Shown piece by piece: positions 1 to 9,441 of a stretch of DNA of 64,000 nt. The notes beneath the pieces are model-generated. The model was not told the origin of the DNA. It saw only the letters and a program-made list of their open reading frames with translations, and did no database searches. The DNA comes from Kaistella haifensis DSM 19056 (GTDB lineage Bacteria > Bacteroidota > Bacteroidia > Flavobacteriales > Weeksellaceae): assembly GCF_000735695.2 (NCBI RefSeq), contig NZ_JASZ02000001.1:124001-188000 (forward strand), written 5' to 3'. Both the position numbers and the translations under genes were made by a program. Positions within the stretch are counted from its first letter, which is position 1; every line of letters begins with the position of its first letter.

Positions 1-3000
1 CACTTCGAAAAGGTTTTTTTGATTGATGGCTGCGTGTTGTAATTCTTCCAAAATCTTCTGTGTATGGGCTTTGTTGGCAATTTGGTAAGTTTCCAAATTT
101 TTAATCTGCTGTTGCTTTTCCTCTTCAGTAGAACGGATTACTTCGCCAGGTAAAACCGTTGGTGAACCGTCTTTGCCAAGGAAAGTATTCACGCCGACAA
201 TTGGATATTCGCCGGTATGTTTCAGCCATTCGTAATGCATCGATTCTTCCTGAATTTTGGATCGCTGGTACATGGTTTCCATAGCGCCCAAAACGCCGCC
301 ACGTTCGGTGATTCGGTCGAATTCAGCATAAACAGCCTCTTCAACTAGATCCGTCAGTTCTTCAATAATGAAAGAACCTTGTAAAGGATTCTCGTTTTTC
401 GCTAAACCTAATTCTTTATTAATAATCAGCTGAATAGCCATTGCTCTACGCACGGACTCTTCGGTTGGCGTGGTGATCGCCTCGTCGTAAGCATTGGTGT
501 GCAGCGAGTTGCAGTTATCGTAGATCGCATATAGCGCCTGCAACGTAGTTCTAATATCATTAAAATCGATTTCCTGCGCGTGAAGCGAACGCCCGGAAGT
601 TTGGATATGGTATTTCAACATCTGGCTTCTTTCGTTGGCGTTGTATTTTTCGCGCATTGCTTTAGCCCAAATTCTTCTTGCGACACGGCCAATCACCGCA
701 TATTCCGGATCGATACCGTTCGAGAAAAAGAAGGATAAATTCGGAGCAAAATCGTTGATATCCATTCCGCGGCTCAAATAATATTCCACATACGTGAAAC
801 CGTTTGCAAGCGTAAATGCCAATTGAGAAATCGGATTCGCTCCAGCTTCAGCGATATGGTAACCGGAAATCGACACGGAATAGAAGTTTCTCACTTTTTC
901 TTTAATGAAATATTCCTGAACGTCGCCCATCAATCTCAAGGCAAATTCGGTAGAGAAAATACAAGTATTTTGCGCCTGATCTTCCTTCAAAATATCTGCC
1001 TGAACCGTTCCACGAACTGTTGCGATGGTTTCGGCTTTAATTTTCGCATACGTTTCCTCATCTAAAATCTCGTCGCCGGTAAGTCCCAATAATTTCAAAC
1101 CCAATCCGTTATTCGAAGGAGGAAGATCGCCGCTATAAGTTGGGCGGCTCAGTCCTTTATCGTCGAATTTCTCTTTGAGTCTTGCTTCAACCTTATCCCA
1201 AAGATTATTTTCCTCAATGTATTTTTCACAGTTCTGATCAATGGCTGCATTCATGAAAAACGCGAGCAACATTGGCGCCGGACCATTAATCGTCATCGAA
1301 ACCGACGTCATTGCATTCACCAAATCGAACCCTGAATAGAGTTTTTTCGCATCATCCAAAGTCGCAATCGAAACTCCTGCATTCCCGATTTTCCCATAAA
1401 TATCCGGCGGAAAAGCAGGATCCTGACCGTAAAGCGTCACCGAATCGAACGCTGTAGAAAGTCTTTTGGCATCCATTTCTGCGGAAACGTAATGAAATCT
1501 TCGGTTGGTTCTTTCGGGTCCTCCTTCTCCGGCAAACATCCTTGTTGGATCTTCTCCAGTTCTTTTGAAAGGATAAATTCCGGCAGTGAATGGAAATGCT
1601 CCGGGAACATTTTCCTGGCCTTTCCAACGAATTAAATCGCCCCAATCCTGAAATTTCGGCAAAGCAATTTTCGGAATTTTAAGATGAGAAAGCGTTTCAG
1701 ATTTGGTCTGAACTTTAATTTCTTTACCCCGAACGAGATAAATATATTCATCAGCTTCGTGCTTCAGTTTGAAATCGTGCCAACCGTTCAAGAAATAAAT
1801 ATTTTCCTGGCTAAGATCTTTTTTGATTTTCTGATATCTTTTTTCGAGGATTTCCTGGGAATTTACATCGTCTTCGAGGATATTTTTGGCGCCTTGAAGT
1901 TGGTAAAGTTTTCTTGCGATCAATGCCTGATCAACCACATCTTTGTCGTAAGCACGGTTGTTTTCAACGATTTCGGAAAGATAGCGAACTCTTTTCGGAG
2001 GAATAATGGTGGTTTCTTCTGAAACATTCTGCTCAATATATCCGCTCAGATTTAATCCGTCGAACTTTTCATTTAGTTTTTTAATTAATTCATTATAAAG
2101 TTCAGTCGTTCCCCAATCGTTGAACTGGCTTGCTTTCGTCGAGTAAACCGGCATTTCTTCCAAAGGCTGCTCGAACAGCAGATGATTTCTCTGAAACTGT
2201 TTTTTTACCGCTTGCAGTGCATCCAAAGCACCTCGTTTGTCGGATTTATTTAACGCAACCAAATCTGCATAATCAAGCATGTCGATTTTTTCCAATTGGG
2301 TTGACGCACCATATTCCGGCGTCATCACATACATGGAAACATCCGCGATATCGGTAATTTCTGAACCAGATTGTCCGATTCCGGATGTTTCGAGAACGAT
2401 GACATCAGGTTTTGCTATTTTTAGAATATTTAATGCGGAATGAATGTGCGGCGACACGGAAACGTTGTTCTCCCGAGTTGCCATAGAACGCATATAAACT
2501 CGCGGATCATTAATTGAATTCATGCGGATTCTGTCGCCCAAAAGTGCACCCCCTGTTTTCTTTTTGGAAGGATCGATGGAGATGATGGCAATTTTTTTCT
2601 CCGGATTGGAGCGTAAAAATCTTCTTACTAATTCGTCGGTTAAGGAGGATTTTCCTGCGCCACCGGTTCCGGTTATTCCGATAATTGGAATGTGTGAATC
2701 TTTTGATCTTTGCTCTATTTCCTTAACCAAATCAGGTTTAGTTTCGGAAAAGTTTTCAACAGCAGAAATCACTTCAGCAATTGATTTTGAATCTTCAAAT
2801 TTAATTTTATCTAAATCTTGAACGGTAATTTTTTCTCCTGTTGGAAAATCGGATTTCTGTACCAAATCGTCAATCATTCCCTGCAAACCGAGTTCGCGGC
2901 CATCATCAGGAGAATAAATTCTTGTCACGCCATAATCCATCAAATCTTTGATTTCTTCAGGCAAAATAACGCCGCCTCCACCACCAAAAATCTTGATGTG

Positions 3001-3276
3001 AGAAGCGTTTTTCTCTTTTAATAAATCATAAATGTATTTGAAATACTCGTTGTGACCACCTTGATAGGAGGTTAAGGCAATTGCATTGGCGTCTTCCTGA
3101 ACCGCACAGTTTACTACTTCTTCAGCGGATTTGTCATGGCCGAGATGAATAACTTCTACGCCGGTTCCTTGGATTACGCGACGCATGATATTGATCGCAG
3201 CATCGTGGCCATCGAATAATGCAGCGGCGGTAACGATACGGATTTTGTTTTTTGGAGAATATTTTTGAATTTCCAT
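1..3276 (-). CDS. icmF: Fused isobutyryl-CoA mutase IcmF (3' end outside window)
   Basis: Adenosylcobalamin-dependent acyl-CoA mutase fused to its own G-protein chaperone; it interconverts isobutyryl-CoA and butyryl-CoA. 1092 codons are open from ATG 3276 to the window edge, so only a short C-terminal piece is missing. Order of domains: B12-binding domain (about 1-140) with cobalt-ligand motif D22-G-H24; MeaB-like GTPase with P-loop GTGGAGKS at 203-210; mutase barrel from about 550. In the barrel, YPFKR (F570) and AQNTCIF (Q769) carry the Phe and Gln expected in isobutyryl-CoA mutases where methylmalonyl-CoA mutase has Tyr and Arg. The B12 domain is N-terminal with the GTPase in the middle, which is the IcmF arrangement and not MutA/MutB. 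The canonical last Gly of DxHxxG is Ala27. Related substrates such as pivalyl- or isovaleryl-CoA cannot be excluded. Confidence 0.93.
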   Translation of the reverse strand, partial: MEIQKYSPKNKIRIVTAAALFDGHDAAINIMRRVIQGTGVEVIHLGHDKSAEEVVNCAVQEDANAIALTSYQGGHNEYFKYIYDLLKEKNASHIKIFGGGGGVILPEEIKDLMDYGVTRIYSPDDGRELGLQGMIDDLVQKSDFPTGEKITVQDLDKIKFEDSKSIAEVISAVENFSETKPDLVKEIEQRSKDSHIPIIGITGTGGAGKSSLTDELVRRFLRSNPEKKIAIISIDPSKKKTGGALLGDRIRMNSINDPRVYMRSMATRENNVSVSPHIHSALNILKIAKPDVIVLETSGIGQSGSEITDIADVSMYVMTPEYGASTQLEKIDMLDYADLVALNKSDKRGALDALQAVKKQFQRNHLLFEQPLEEMPVYSTKASQFNDWGTTELYNELIKKLNEKFDGLNLSGYIEQNVSEETTIIPPKRVRYLSEIVENNRAYDKDVVDQALIARKLYQLQGAKNILEDDVNSQEILEKRYQKIKKDLSQENIYFLNGWHDFKLKHEADEYIYLVRGKEIKVQTKSETLSHLKIPKIALPKFQDWGDLIRWKGQENVPGAFPFTAGIYPFKRTGEDPTRMFAGEGGPERTNRRFHYVSAEMDAKRLSTAFDSVTLYGQDPAFPPDIYGKIGNAGVSIATLDDAKKLYSGFDLVNAMTSVSMTINGPAPMLLAFFMNAAIDQNCEKYIEENNLWDKVEARLKEKFDDKGLSRPTYSGDLPPSNNGLGLKLLGLTGDEILDEETYAKIKAETIATVRGTVQADILKEDQAQNTCIFSTEFALRLMGDVQEYFIKEKVRNFYSVSISGYHIAEAGANPISQLAFTLANGFTYVEYYLSRGMDINDFAPNLSFFFSNGIDPEYAVIGRVARRIWAKAMREKYNANERSQMLKYHIQTSGRSLHAQEIDFNDIRTTLQALYAIYDNCNSLHTNAYDEAITTPTEESVRRAMAIQLIINKELGLAKNENPLQGSFIIEELTDLVEEAVYAEFDRITERGGVLGAMETMYQRSKIQEESMHYEWLKHTGEYPIVGVNTFLGKDGSPTVLPGEVIRSTEEEKQQQIKNLETYQIANKAHTQKILEELQHAAINQKNLFEV

Positions 3277-3323
3277 AATTGAATGTTCGTAAGATTCCAA
3301 ATATAGGATTTTTTGTAATTTTA

Positions 3324-3359
3324 AAAAAGAAAACCCTTTCTGTTGATTGAAAGGGTTTT
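3324..3359 (-). terminator. Rho-independent terminator after the 3385-3933 gene
   Basis: Perfect 11-bp stem (3330-3340 with 3349-3359) with an 8-nt loop, followed on the minus strand by a T-rich tract. It separates the beta-barrel protein gene from icmF. Confidence 0.8.
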
Positions 3360-3384
3360 AAGTATTAAATATCAAAATTTGATG

Positions 3385-3933
3385 TTAAAAATCGTAACCA
3401 ATTTTAAAACTTAATTGGGGCACAACTTGGGCATCATATCCTTTTTGCAAAATTTTACCAATTCCTACACCCGCTTTAAACTCGTAGTTGAAATGTTCAG
3501 CAAAATTTCTTCGCAAGCCCCAAGTTGGAACTAAAGAAATCATTTCGTTAACTTCAATCCCCGAAACATTTGAAATTACGAACCAATTTGGAACATATTC
3601 AACAACAGCTGAAATATAATTTCCGGAGTTGTTTGATGTATTTTTTCCTGCCTCACTCCTTTTTTGGAGATTGTAGTAATATTTTGGTGCAATAGAAATT
3701 GCTGGCGCTAGTGCGAAACCCGTTTTACTATACAAATCTCCGCCCCAAATAGATGGATATAAAGCCAACTGACTTCTAAGCGAAAATTCATCAGAAAGTT
3801 TTGCTTCATTATAAAGTTCTGCACCGAAAAGACCGATCTGGATTCCTGTTACCGATTTTTCTACACTTGCATTTTTTTGTCCAAACGCGATTGCTCCTAA
3901 TGAAAGCACCGCCAACGATAAAAACTTTGTCAT
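3385..3933 (-). CDS. Secreted, probable outer-membrane beta-barrel protein
   Basis: 182 aa with a clear signal peptide (MTKFLSLAVLSLGAIAFGQ) and a mature part of alternating hydrophobic strands. It ends in an aromatic C-terminal strand (FKIGYDF), as small outer-membrane barrels do. No catalytic motif is visible. The ATG lies 9 bp after the stop of the lipoprotein gene 3943-4320, so the two are probably one operon of envelope proteins. Specific function unknown. Confidence 0.72.
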   Translation of the reverse strand: MTKFLSLAVLSLGAIAFGQKNASVEKSVTGIQIGLFGAELYNEAKLSDEFSLRSQLALYPSIWGGDLYSKTGFALAPAISIAPKYYYNLQKRSEAGKNTSNNSGNYISAVVEYVPNWFVISNVSGIEVNEMISLVPTWGLRRNFAEHFNYEFKAGVGIGKILQKGYDAQVVPQLSFKIGYDF

Positions 3934-3942
3934 ATAATATTG

Positions 3943-4320
3943 TTATTGTTTTGTAACCGACCAGTTTCCGACCCAATCACCCATTTTCCAGGTGCCGGAT
4001 TTTGTTTTTAAGTTTCCCCGCAAGGTAAAACCCGATTGTAAAGTAACGGATTGCAGCGCGCCATCATCCCGCACCATTCCTGAAACAAAAGAGTTTTCGG
4101 TACTGAATTGCGAAACTTTCGTAACCGAAATATAACCGTTTTGGGCTACTTCAATGGTTAAAGAACCTACTTCGTCGCCGGAATAATTTCCTTTATAAAC
4201 GCCCTTAAAAGGAGATACGTAATTTTCATTAGCATCTTCTTCCCTAAGATTATCAATAATTCGTTGGCAAGAAATAAGAGACAAAATACTCAAAATTGTC
4301 AATGTTGGTCTAATTTTCAC
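3943..4320 (-). CDS. Small lipoprotein, function unknown
   Basis: 125 aa. The N-terminus is a lipoprotein signal peptide with lipobox LISC (Cys near residue 18), so the protein should be lipid-anchored in the cell envelope. The rest is polar and strand-rich with no motif I recognise. It is first of a two-gene unit with the beta-barrel protein downstream and is divergent from the membrane protein gene at 4400. Confidence 0.7.
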   Translation of the reverse strand: MKIRPTLTILSILSLISCQRIIDNLREEDANENYVSPFKGVYKGNYSGDEVGSLTIEVAQNGYISVTKVSQFSTENSFVSGMVRDDGALQSVTLQSGFTLRGNLKTKSGTWKMGDWVGNWSVTKQ

Positions 4321-4399
4321 GACTGTTATATTTTTCTCAAATATAAAAAAAATACCAATTTGTTTATTAAATCTTTATTTTTGCGGAAACTTTATTAAT

Positions 4400-4732
4400 A
4401 TGCAACGCGTCATTATTTATTTTTTCGCCGGAATCGTGATCAGTTTTCTTTTGAATTATTTTTTGTTGGGAAGCCAAGGTTGGGCGTTGGATTTATATTA
4501 TGCAATTGCATTTGGTGCGGCTTGGGGAATGGCTTATTTCCTTGATGATGAAAAATTCACTTTGGCGCAGAAGCTGGGGATTTCATTTCTGGGGATGGGA
4601 GTTTTAATTATTTTGGGATTTTTACTATTTGATATAGAAAAAGCAGTGCCTTCAGTGATTAAATTCTCGATGGTTTTTGTGGCATATTATGTCTTTGCGA
4701 GTTTTAAAAGTTCGAAATCTTTAAGAAGATAA
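4400..4732 (+). CDS. Small integral membrane protein, unknown function
   Basis: 110 aa with about four hydrophobic segments (roughly 3-24, 28-48, 57-78, 83-103) and a basic C-terminus (KSSKSLRR), so an inner-membrane protein. ATG 4400 follows an A/T-rich leader, and a -7-like TATTTTTG sits at 4376-4383, though no good -33 element lies at the right distance. I do not recognise a family. It is monocistronic or has its own promoter, because rplM downstream has one. Confidence 0.65.
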   Translation: MQRVIIYFFAGIVISFLLNYFLLGSQGWALDLYYAIAFGAAWGMAYFLDDEKFTLAQKLGISFLGMGVLIILGFLLFDIEKAVPSVIKFSMVFVAYYVFASFKSSKSLRR

Positions 4733-4826
4733 TAGAGAATTCAATAAAATTTAGGCTCATTAAAGAGAATAAAAGCATCAATAAACCCATCATTTTCAAA
4801 ACCTTAGGATAATATTTTCTAAAATA

Positions 4827-4857
4827 TTTTCTGTTTCAAAAAAAATCTTTACCTTTG
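4827..4857 (+). promoter_or_regulatory. Bacteroidota-type promoter for rplM-rpsI(-rpsB)
   Basis: TTTT at 4827-4830, 19-nt spacer, TACCTTTG at 4850-4857. This matches the -33/-7 form TTTG-N19-TANNTTTG with one mismatch. It leaves a leader of about 40 nt before the GTG of rplM. Confidence 0.75.
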
Positions 4858-4904
4858 CACACCCTATTTAGGGAAAATTATGTTTAATCGTTAAACGAAA
4901 AAGT

Positions 4905-5360
4905 GTGAATACATTAAGTTACAAAACCGTTTCAGCTAACAAAGCTACCGCTAATAAAGAATGGGTTGTGGTAGACGCTGAAGGACAGCCATTAGGAAGA
5001 CTAGCTTCTAAGGTTGCAAAGATTTTGAGAGGAAAGCACAAAACGAATTTTACGCCTCACGCAGATTGTGGAGATAACGTAATCGTTTTGAATGCTGGGA
5101 AAGTAACCCTTTCCGGGAACAAGTGGGCTGACAAGACTTACATTTGGCATACTGGATATCCAGGTGGTCAAAAGTCGATGACTGCTCTTGAACTTCAGAA
5201 AAAAGATTCTTTAAAAGTATTGGAAAAATCTGTAAAAGGAATGCTTCCAAAAAACAAATTGGGATCTCAATTGTTTACTAACCTTTATTTATATGAAGGT
5301 ACAGAACACAAACACGAAGCTCAACAGCCAAAAGTTATTAATATTAACGAATTCAAATAA
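4905..5360 (+). CDS. rplM: 50S ribosomal protein L13 (uL13)
   Basis: Large-subunit protein of 151 aa, the usual bacterial length. Typical L13 core: [16 protein letters not shown], then ILRGKHK and the conserved TPHADCGD. The start is GTG at 4905; no in-frame ATG gives a sensible N-terminus, and [10 protein letters not shown] is the normal flavobacterial beginning. It is followed 5 bp later by rpsI, the standard L13-S9 pair, and both should be expressed from the promoter at 4827-4857. Confidence 0.97.
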   Translation: MNTLSYKTVSANKATANKEWVVVDAEGQPLGRLASKVAKILRGKHKTNFTPHADCGDNVIVLNAGKVTLSGNKWADKTYIWHTGYPGGQKSMTALELQKKDSLKVLEKSVKGMLPKNKLGSQLFTNLYLYEGTEHKHEAQQPKVININEFK

Positions 5361-5365
5361 TTAAT

Positions 5366-5752
5366 ATGTCAATAGTTCATAAAATCGGAAGAAGAAAAAC
5401 TTCTGTAGCAAGAGTTTATGTAAGACCAGGTTCTGGTGTAATTACCATCAACAAAAAGGATTCTAAAGAATATTTCGGAACCGATGTTTTGGTATACAAA
5501 GTGAACCAACCATTTTTGTTGACAGAAACTGTAGGTCAGTATGACGTAACAGTGAATATTTTCGGAGGTGGAATTACAGGTCAGGCAGAAGCGATCAGAC
5601 TAGGAGTTTCTAGAGCATTATGCGAAATCAACGAAGAGTTCAGATTATTGCTGAAACCTCACGGCTTGCTTACAAGAGATGCAAGAATGGTTGAAAGAAA
5701 GAAACCAGGTCAGAAAAAAGCAAGAAAGAAATTCCAATTCTCAAAACGTTAA
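5366..5752 (+). CDS. rpsI: 30S ribosomal protein S9 (uS9)
   Basis: 128 aa. It begins with the family signature [16 protein letters not shown] and ends in the basic tail [12 protein letters not shown] that reaches the P-site tRNA in the ribosome. The final Lys-Arg is intact. Co-transcribed with rplM. A 200-bp spacer containing heptamer repeats separates it from rpsB. Confidence 0.97.
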   Translation: MSIVHKIGRRKTSVARVYVRPGSGVITINKKDSKEYFGTDVLVYKVNQPFLLTETVGQYDVTVNIFGGGITGQAEAIRLGVSRALCEINEEFRLLLKPHGLLTRDARMVERKKPGQKKARKKFQFSKR

Positions 5753-5761
5753 GAATTGCTG

Positions 5762-5852
5762 TAAGCAATATGCTTTATGCATTAAGCTTCAATTCCTACA
5801 AATTATTAAACCGCTTGAAAGCTTAGCACTTATAGCCTAAAGCCTAAAGCCT
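5762..5852. repeat. Two inverted degenerate heptanucleotide arrays in the rpsI-rpsB spacer
   Basis: In the 200-bp gap between rpsI and rpsB, four 7-bp units occupy 5762-5789 (TAAGCAA, TATGCTT, TATGCAT, TAAGCTT). After 28 bp, five more occupy 5818-5852 (AAAGCTT, AGCACTT, ATAGCCT, AAAGCCT, AAAGCCT). TAAGCTTCAA on the left can pair with TTGAAAGCTTA on the right with one bulge, so the transcript may fold here. Non-coding in all frames. The same period-7 inverted layout recurs at five other spacers in this window. Confidence 0.75.
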
Positions 5853-5952
5853 AACAAAATGCCCCGTTAGTTTAGCACCCAAACATTTCTCCCATCTAAA
5901 GAAATTGTTGATTGCACAAATGCGGAACGTAAACTAAAAATAAAAAAGCGAC

Positions 5953-6720
5953 ATGGCAAAAGCAAATGTTAAAGACCTTTTAGAGGCAGGTGTTCACTTC
6001 GGTCACATGACCAGAAAGTGGAATCCAAATATGGCTCCATACATTTTTATGGAGAAAAACGGTATTCACATTATAGACTTACATAAAACAGTTGTAAAAT
6101 TAGACGAAGCTTGTAGCGCTTTGGAAAAAATTACTTCTGCTGGCAAAAAAGTTCTTTTCGTGGCTACAAAGAAACAAGCGAAAGAAGTAGTTGCAAAATA
6201 TGCGGCTGACCTTAATATGCCTTATATCACTGAAAGATGGCCTGGTGGAATGCTAACAAATTTTGTTACCATCCGTAAGGCCGTTAAGAAAATGAACCAT
6301 ATCGATAAAATGAAGAAAGATGGAACTTTCGAAACTTTATCTAAAAAAGAAAGACTTCAGGTAGATCGTCAAAGAGCTAAGCTTGAGAAAAACTTAGGTT
6401 CTATTTCTGACATGGTTCGTCTTCCATCAGCTCTTTTTGTAGTTGATATTATGAAAGAACACATCGCGGTTACTGAAGCTAAAAAATTGGGTATCCCTGT
6501 ATTCGCTATCGTAGATACGAACTCAGATCCAAGAAAAGTAGATTTTGTAATCCCAGGAAACGATGATGCTTCTAAATCTATCGATATGATCTTGAGCGTA
6601 GTTTCATCATCTATCAAAGACGGATTGTCTCAAAGAAAAGCTGATAAAGAAAAATCTAAAGAAGAAGGAGAAAAAGTATCTGCTGATGCTGATGCAGATT
6701 TCGACACTGCTGCAGAATAA
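5953..6720 (+). CDS. rpsB: 30S ribosomal protein S2 (uS2)
   Basis: 255 aa. S2 signatures: LLEAGVHFGHMTRKWNPNM near the start, then PYITERWPGGMLTNF and an A/D/E-rich acidic tail (DADADFDTAAE). Tsf (EF-Ts), the frequent downstream partner of rpsB, is absent: the gene is closed by a strong terminator and trmB follows convergently. Probably transcribed with rplM-rpsI by read-through of the 200-bp repeat-bearing spacer, since I see no good promoter in it. Confidence 0.97.
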   Translation: MAKANVKDLLEAGVHFGHMTRKWNPNMAPYIFMEKNGIHIIDLHKTVVKLDEACSALEKITSAGKKVLFVATKKQAKEVVAKYAADLNMPYITERWPGGMLTNFVTIRKAVKKMNHIDKMKKDGTFETLSKKERLQVDRQRAKLEKNLGSISDMVRLPSALFVVDIMKEHIAVTEAKKLGIPVFAIVDTNSDPRKVDFVIPGNDDASKSIDMILSVVSSSIKDGLSQRKADKEKSKEEGEKVSADADADFDTAAE

Positions 6721-6740
6721 GATTTTATCTTCAATACAAG

Positions 6741-6771
6741 AAAAGCTCAGATTAATTTCTGAGCTTTTTTT
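6741..6771 (+). terminator. Rho-independent terminator after rpsB
   Basis: AAAAGCTCAGA at 6741-6751 pairs with TCTGAGCT plus following Ts at 6758-6768 (loop 6 nt), ending in a T run to 6771. The A run before the stem may let it act for convergent trmB as well. Confidence 0.85.
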
Positions 6772-6813
6772 ATGTTTAAATGAAAATGATTTAAAAATTT
6801 AAATCGAAAACAG

Positions 6814-7491
6814 TTACTTAATTCTGAATTTAATATAAGTAATAGTTTTCCCTTTTGCGGAAAATAATCCCTCGTAATAGGTCTTTATTTCTCTCAGAAG
6901 TGGCGTTCCCGGTTCGTATTCCGGTGCTCCATAAATATCGTGATGTGCAGAAATAATTTCGTGACCTTGTCCCTGAAGCAATCCTAAAGTATAACCATGA
7001 AGAAATTCCGAATCGGTTTTCAGATGAATAATACCGTCTTTCTTTAAAATTTTCCTGTAGCGATCCAGAAAGTCAGGATGCGTCATTCGGTGTTTGGTTC
7101 TGCGGTATTTAATCTGTGGATCCGGGAAGGTAATCCAGATTTCATCAACCTCATCTTGGTCAAAAAAACAATCTACCAATTCGATTTGCGTTCTCAAAAA
7201 AGCGACATTATTGAGGTTTTTCTCGTGAGCTTCTTTAGCTCCAAACCAAAATCTAGCACCTTTGATATCAATCCCGATGAAGTTTTTTTCAGGAAAAGAC
7301 TTTGCCAATCCTACGGAATATTCCCCTTTTCCGCAACCGAGTTCCAAGACAATAGGATTCTCATTTTTGAAAACTTCGGATCTCCATTTTCCTTTTAAAG
7401 GATAATTGTCGAGCGCCTCTTCTCTGGTCGGCTGAAATACATTTGGAAGTATTTTGTTTTCGGCAAATCTTGCCAGTTTATTTTTACCCAT
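6814..7491 (-). CDS. trmB: tRNA (guanine-N7-)-methyltransferase TrmB
   Basis: 225 aa class I SAM-dependent enzyme that makes m7G46 in tRNA. Visible: SAM-binding motif I LELGCGKGEYS (about 49-59), acidic motif II GIDIKGARFWFGA, the TrmB signature ITFPDPQIKYRRTKHR (about 119-134), and a C-terminal substrate region. The ATG at 7491 gives MGKNKLARF, a normal N-terminus. Cytoplasmic. Convergent with rpsB and co-directional with the envelope genes upstream. Confidence 0.94.
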   Translation of the reverse strand: MGKNKLARFAENKILPNVFQPTREEALDNYPLKGKWRSEVFKNENPIVLELGCGKGEYSVGLAKSFPEKNFIGIDIKGARFWFGAKEAHEKNLNNVAFLRTQIELVDCFFDQDEVDEIWITFPDPQIKYRRTKHRMTHPDFLDRYRKILKKDGIIHLKTDSEFLHGYTLGLLQGQGHEIISAHHDIYGAPEYEPGTPLLREIKTYYEGLFSAKGKTITYIKFRIK

Positions 7492-7559
7492 TTCTTATTC
7501 AAAATCGTGCAAAAATAACCAAAAATATAGACTTTAATGCTTTTTTAACCAAATTAAAA

Positions 7560-8324
7560 TCAATGAACTTTAGATTCTCCCAACTCTACGATGATTGCCT
7601 GCTTCACTGTTTTTTGCGACGCATACTGAGCACCACAAAGCAAACTTGAAAAAAGATAATCGCCTTTTGGTACCACAATCGTATTATCCGATTGTGCAGG
7701 AATTGCGAGACGATACTTGGTAAAACCCACTCCTTCCATTCGCATAATGATGTTACATTCCGATTTGTTTTCAATCATTACAATACTTTCAGTGCTGTTT
7801 GGGTTGTTATCAAATAGCGAATTTAGGATTTTTACCGTGTTATTCTTGTGCTCGATTGGGTTAGTGGACATCAGCATTTTAAATTCTTCCTCTTCTGGAT
7901 TTTCATAAGCTACCGCTTCATTGGAAGATGGTTGCGGATTTGGATCCGATGTTTTCGATTGGTTGGAAGATTCTAGCCGTTCTTTGTAGTAAGCAATCTG
8001 TTTTTGGCGAATGGTTTCATTCATTTCATCAAAACCAATTTTTGTCGAAGGCTTTCTGCGAAGAATTGCAAGCTTTTCTTGAAAATCTTTGACACGCTGA
8101 TCTGTTGGCTGAGCATTCTTTATATAATCTTTGAGCAATTGAATAAGTCTTGGTTTCAAGACCGATCTTTTGGGTTCATCCGGATGTGCAATTTTTAGGT
8201 ATGCATCTATTTCATAAATATTATTACTTCTGAGGATATGAGAATAATCTTTACCTTTTTGCTGTGCGGAGAATATTGCCGAAGTGAATACGAAAGAAAG
8301 GAGTATATTTTTAAAAAAATACAT
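7560..8324 (-). CDS. Secreted hypothetical protein (possibly DUF6759)
   Basis: About 254 aa when started at the ATG at 8324. An upstream in-frame ATG at 8363 exists, but only the later one places the signal peptide (MYFFKNILLSFVFTSAIFSAQ) at the N-terminus. Mature part: a charged helical region with DPNPQPSSNEA linker, then a C-terminal strand-rich domain with one Cys in ESKCN-like context and one in LLCGAQYAS. It resembles proteins labelled DUF6759 in Chryseobacterium, a recollection I cannot confirm here. Function unknown; periplasmic or surface. Confidence 0.68.
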   Translation of the reverse strand: MYFFKNILLSFVFTSAIFSAQQKGKDYSHILRSNNIYEIDAYLKIAHPDEPKRSVLKPRLIQLLKDYIKNAQPTDQRVKDFQEKLAILRRKPSTKIGFDEMNETIRQKQIAYYKERLESSNQSKTSDPNPQPSSNEAVAYENPEEEEFKMLMSTNPIEHKNNTVKILNSLFDNNPNSTESIVMIENKSECNIIMRMEGVGFTKYRLAIPAQSDNTIVVPKGDYLFSSLLCGAQYASQKTVKQAIIVELGESKVH

Positions 8325-8406
8325 TTTTATTGATAATAAGTTTAGCTTAAAATTTTTGTGCAAATTTATTTAAAAATTATAAATTAGCTTTAATGTGATT
8401 CAGAAA

Positions 8407-9198
8407 TCATTCTAAGTTGTCCATCAAATGTGAATTTCGAAGTCGCCGTTGATAAATCGGCAAGTACTTTTCTATATAAACGGAAACTGCCTCGTAATTA
8501 TTTTCTTCGATAAGAGGAAATAAACCTTCAGAAGTATAAACAAACTGCAAGAAATTATCAATGAAGCTGGCAGGAATTTTCAGGTTAGTAAAATATGCAT
8601 CACCATAATATTTTCTGATGTTGGCTACAGCAACATTCATTTTTTCATATTGATTGGCGCGTTCCTTCTTTTTGCGATCGCCTGAAAGGATGTCATAAAT
8701 ACTCTCTAAACTAAAAGTGAGGCCTCCACCCGAAAAACCAGCAACAGGAAGTTGTGGAGACGTTCCATCACCTTTGGGAGCAGGCAATCCGATCATTTTC
8801 TGCAGCGCCAATGTTTTTTCTCCGGTTTTCAGCGAACTCACATCTTTTCTCAGGTTTCCGGTAGGTTTAAATTTATTAATAACCACTTCCTGAATATCAT
8901 AGTAAGCGATTTTCAGTTCGACAAAGTTATTAGCATTCTGCAAATTTTCTGCGGTTACGGTAACATCTTTTCGATCGGTAACGATAGAAGTAAAACGAAT
9001 TACATCACCTGGTTTCGCCGGAATTTTAAAAGTACCGAAATAATCGGTGTAAACAGTTTTATGAGAAGTAATGTTGGTTACATAAACCTGATTGAGATAG
9101 TACACAGAATTATCTCTGATAATAATTTCGCCGGAGAAAAACTGGGAATGAATCTGTGTTAAAACAAACAGCGCAACAAGTAGAAAAAATCGTTTCAT
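8407..9198 (-). CDS. Exported protein with carboxypeptidase-regulatory-like domain
   Basis: 263 aa. Signal peptide MKRFFLLVALFVLTQIHSQ, then a CarboxypepD_reg-like beta-sandwich (about 20-105: VYVTNITSHKTVYTDYFGTF, PGDVIRFTSIV) as found at the N-terminus of many Bacteroidota outer-membrane proteins. A C-terminal mostly helical part follows, containing a short Gly-rich loop (AGFSGGGLTF). No TonB barrel is attached. Probably periplasmic or outer-membrane associated; role unknown. Same direction as the 7560-8324 gene, about 80 bp upstream of it. Confidence 0.7.
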   Translation of the reverse strand: MKRFFLLVALFVLTQIHSQFFSGEIIIRDNSVYYLNQVYVTNITSHKTVYTDYFGTFKIPAKPGDVIRFTSIVTDRKDVTVTAENLQNANNFVELKIAYYDIQEVVINKFKPTGNLRKDVSSLKTGEKTLALQKMIGLPAPKGDGTSPQLPVAGFSGGGLTFSLESIYDILSGDRKKKERANQYEKMNVAVANIRKYYGDAYFTNLKIPASFIDNFLQFVYTSEGLFPLIEENNYEAVSVYIEKYLPIYQRRLRNSHLMDNLE

Positions 9199-9391
9199 AT
9201 AGGAAGCAAAAGTAAATCAATTTTTACATTTACTATGATGAATAAAGGGTTTGCCGTGGTTAAAGTTTGGTTAAATAAATTATACAAATGTTAAATAATC
9301 TTAAACGTTGGTTTAAAAATATTTATGAGGAAAATATTTCTGTTTTTCACCTGTAAATCTATTGGAAAAAAAATTATAAAAATAATTGCAC

Positions 9392-9420
9392 AAAAAATCC
9401 CCGGTGGTATTCCGGGGATC
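9392..9420 (-). terminator. Terminator after the secreted metalloprotease gene
   Basis: Perfect 8-bp GC-rich stem (ATCCCCGG 9397-9404 with CCGGGGAT 9412-9419) and, on the minus strand, a T tract from the A run at 9392-9397. Confidence 0.85.
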
Positions 9421-9441
9421 TACTATTATTAAAATGTGTTT

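Noticed and set aside
1-3276. Methylmalonyl-CoA mutase (MutA/MutB)
   Set aside because: B12 domain is N-terminal, a GTPase is fused in the middle, and the active-site Phe570/Gln769 are those of isobutyryl-CoA mutases.
6721-6813. Loss of tsf
   Set aside because: Absence next to rpsB says nothing about the genome; the gene is essential and is presumably located elsewhere.
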